A stretch of 6,059 nt of DNA from Chamaesiphon sp. (GTDB lineage Bacteria; Cyanobacteriota; Cyanobacteriia; Cyanobacteriales; Chamaesiphonaceae), in NCBI GenBank assembly GCA_020059425.1, contig JAGVCD010000352.1, positions 1 to 6,059 of the forward strand, read 5' to 3'. This document shows, piece by piece, positions 5,625 through 6,059 of this stretch; within the stretch, counting starts at the first letter, position 1; each line of letters opens with the position of its first letter. Position numbers and translations under genes: made by a program. The notes under the pieces were generated by a model. It was not told the origin of the DNA. It made no database searches and saw nothing but the letters and a program-made list of their open reading frames with translations.

Positions 5625-6059
5625 ATGATCGATTTAGTAGATCTCAAAAGAGACATCGGCACGTTAGGCGATCGCTTGGGTAAAACTCAAGACTATCTTT
5701 GACCTGCCCAACTTAACTGCCAAAATCCAAGACCTAGAGCAAGTTGCCGCTCAGGCCAATTTTTGGGATAACCGAGAAACTGCTCAGACTACTTTGCAAC
5801 AGTTGGATGATCTAAAATCTAATTTGCAACAATTGCAAAGTTGGCAAAGTAGCCTGGCCGATACAGCGGCGGCCTTAGAAATGCTGGAGTTGGAAGCCGA
5901 TGGGGCATTGTTTACCGAAGCCCAGCAAAATTTGCAAACCCTAAAAGTAGAACTCGATCGCTGGGAATTAGAACGACTATTGTCGGGGATTTATGACTCT
6001 AAAGGCGCAGTACTAACCATCAATGCTGGGGCTGGGGGCACCGATGCTCAGGATTGGGC
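5625..6059 (+). CDS. prfB: Peptide chain release factor 2, partial, with programmed +1 frameshift
   Basis: RF2 recognises UAA and UGA stop codons and releases the finished peptide from the ribosome. The reading is ATG 5625, 25 codons to CTT (5697-5699), then an in-frame TGA (5700-5702). Skipping T5700 lets reading continue from GAC (5701) without a stop to the window edge, giving about 144 residues in all. Codon 26 is the same place as in E. coli RF2. The continued frame has RF2 hallmarks: ANFWDN (about 44-49), a Gln/Leu-rich helical region, WELERLLSGIYDSKGA and INAGAGGTDAQDW at the edge. The codon-recognition SPF loop and the GGQ release motif lie beyond the window. The site makes expression self-limiting: scarce RF2 favours the frameshift. 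A gene caller would split or shorten this gene. The start is four bases after the DUF3181 stop, with only a weak GGA close upstream. Confidence 0.95.
5668..5675. repeat. HIP1 octamer
   Basis: GCGATCGC, in the short pre-frameshift part of prfB, 24 bases before the slippery CTT codon region. Confidence 0.85.
5694..5703 (+). promoter_or_regulatory. RF2 programmed +1 frameshift site
   Basis: TAT CTT TGA C matches the conserved slippery core of bacterial RF2 genes, where the ribosome slips from CUU to UUU and reads GAC next. The six bases just upstream (CAAGAC, 5688-5693) do not resemble the AGGGGG stimulatory Shine-Dalgarno-like element of the E. coli gene. Confidence 0.93.

Noticed and set aside
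5625..5702. A stand-alone 25-codon gene ending at TGA, or a sequencing error in prfB
   Set aside because: The TAT CTT TGA C context and its position match the known programmed RF2 frameshift, so this is regulation rather than a broken gene.
1..6059. CRISPR array, transposase, toxin-antitoxin or phage defence system
   Set aside because: No regularly spaced repeats, transposase motifs or defence-type domains were found; most of the genes are housekeeping.

Overview
The window looks like chromosomal DNA of a cyanobacterium. Three perfect HIP1 octamers (GCGATCGC) and many near-matches (CGATCG) are scattered through it. One gene encodes a DUF3181 protein, a family I know essentially from cyanobacteria. 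Most starts have a weak Shine-Dalgarno sequence or none. I cannot name the genus.

Left part (1-2754): a deoxyuridylate/thymidylate module. On the minus strand a dUTPase gene (dut) overlaps a long ThyX-like thymidylate synthase gene by 11 bases. Divergently, on the plus strand, lies a dCMP deaminase gene. The three activities converge on one step: dCMP deaminase and dUTPase both make dUMP, and ThyX methylates dUMP to dTMP. A plausible promoter and a 13-bp inverted repeat lie in the ~120-bp divergent spacer.

Middle (2755-3326): about 570 bases without a convincing intact gene. It holds one short protein-like open frame on the minus strand that may be a gene remnant, and a pyrimidine-rich tract just before the next gene.

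Right part: a secreted protein with a charged helical region and a C-terminal beta-rich domain ending in Phe (3327-4322, likely outer-membrane barrel). It is convergent with, and overlaps by 11 bp, a LipM/LplA-family lipoylation gene on the minus strand (4312-5064). Nine bases beyond that gene's start codon, a tightly packed plus-strand operon begins: a small 2TM-domain membrane protein, a DUF3181 protein and prfB. The prfB gene (release factor 2) runs off the window edge and carries the classic autoregulatory +1 frameshift site at codon 26.

Most unusual item: the ThyX-like protein is a fusion of two ThyX-fold halves, and the signature motif is divided between them. The C-terminal half keeps RHR and the late Arg; the N-terminal half keeps the ExSxRY part. 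No defence system, CRISPR array, tRNA, rRNA or complete insertion sequence was seen.
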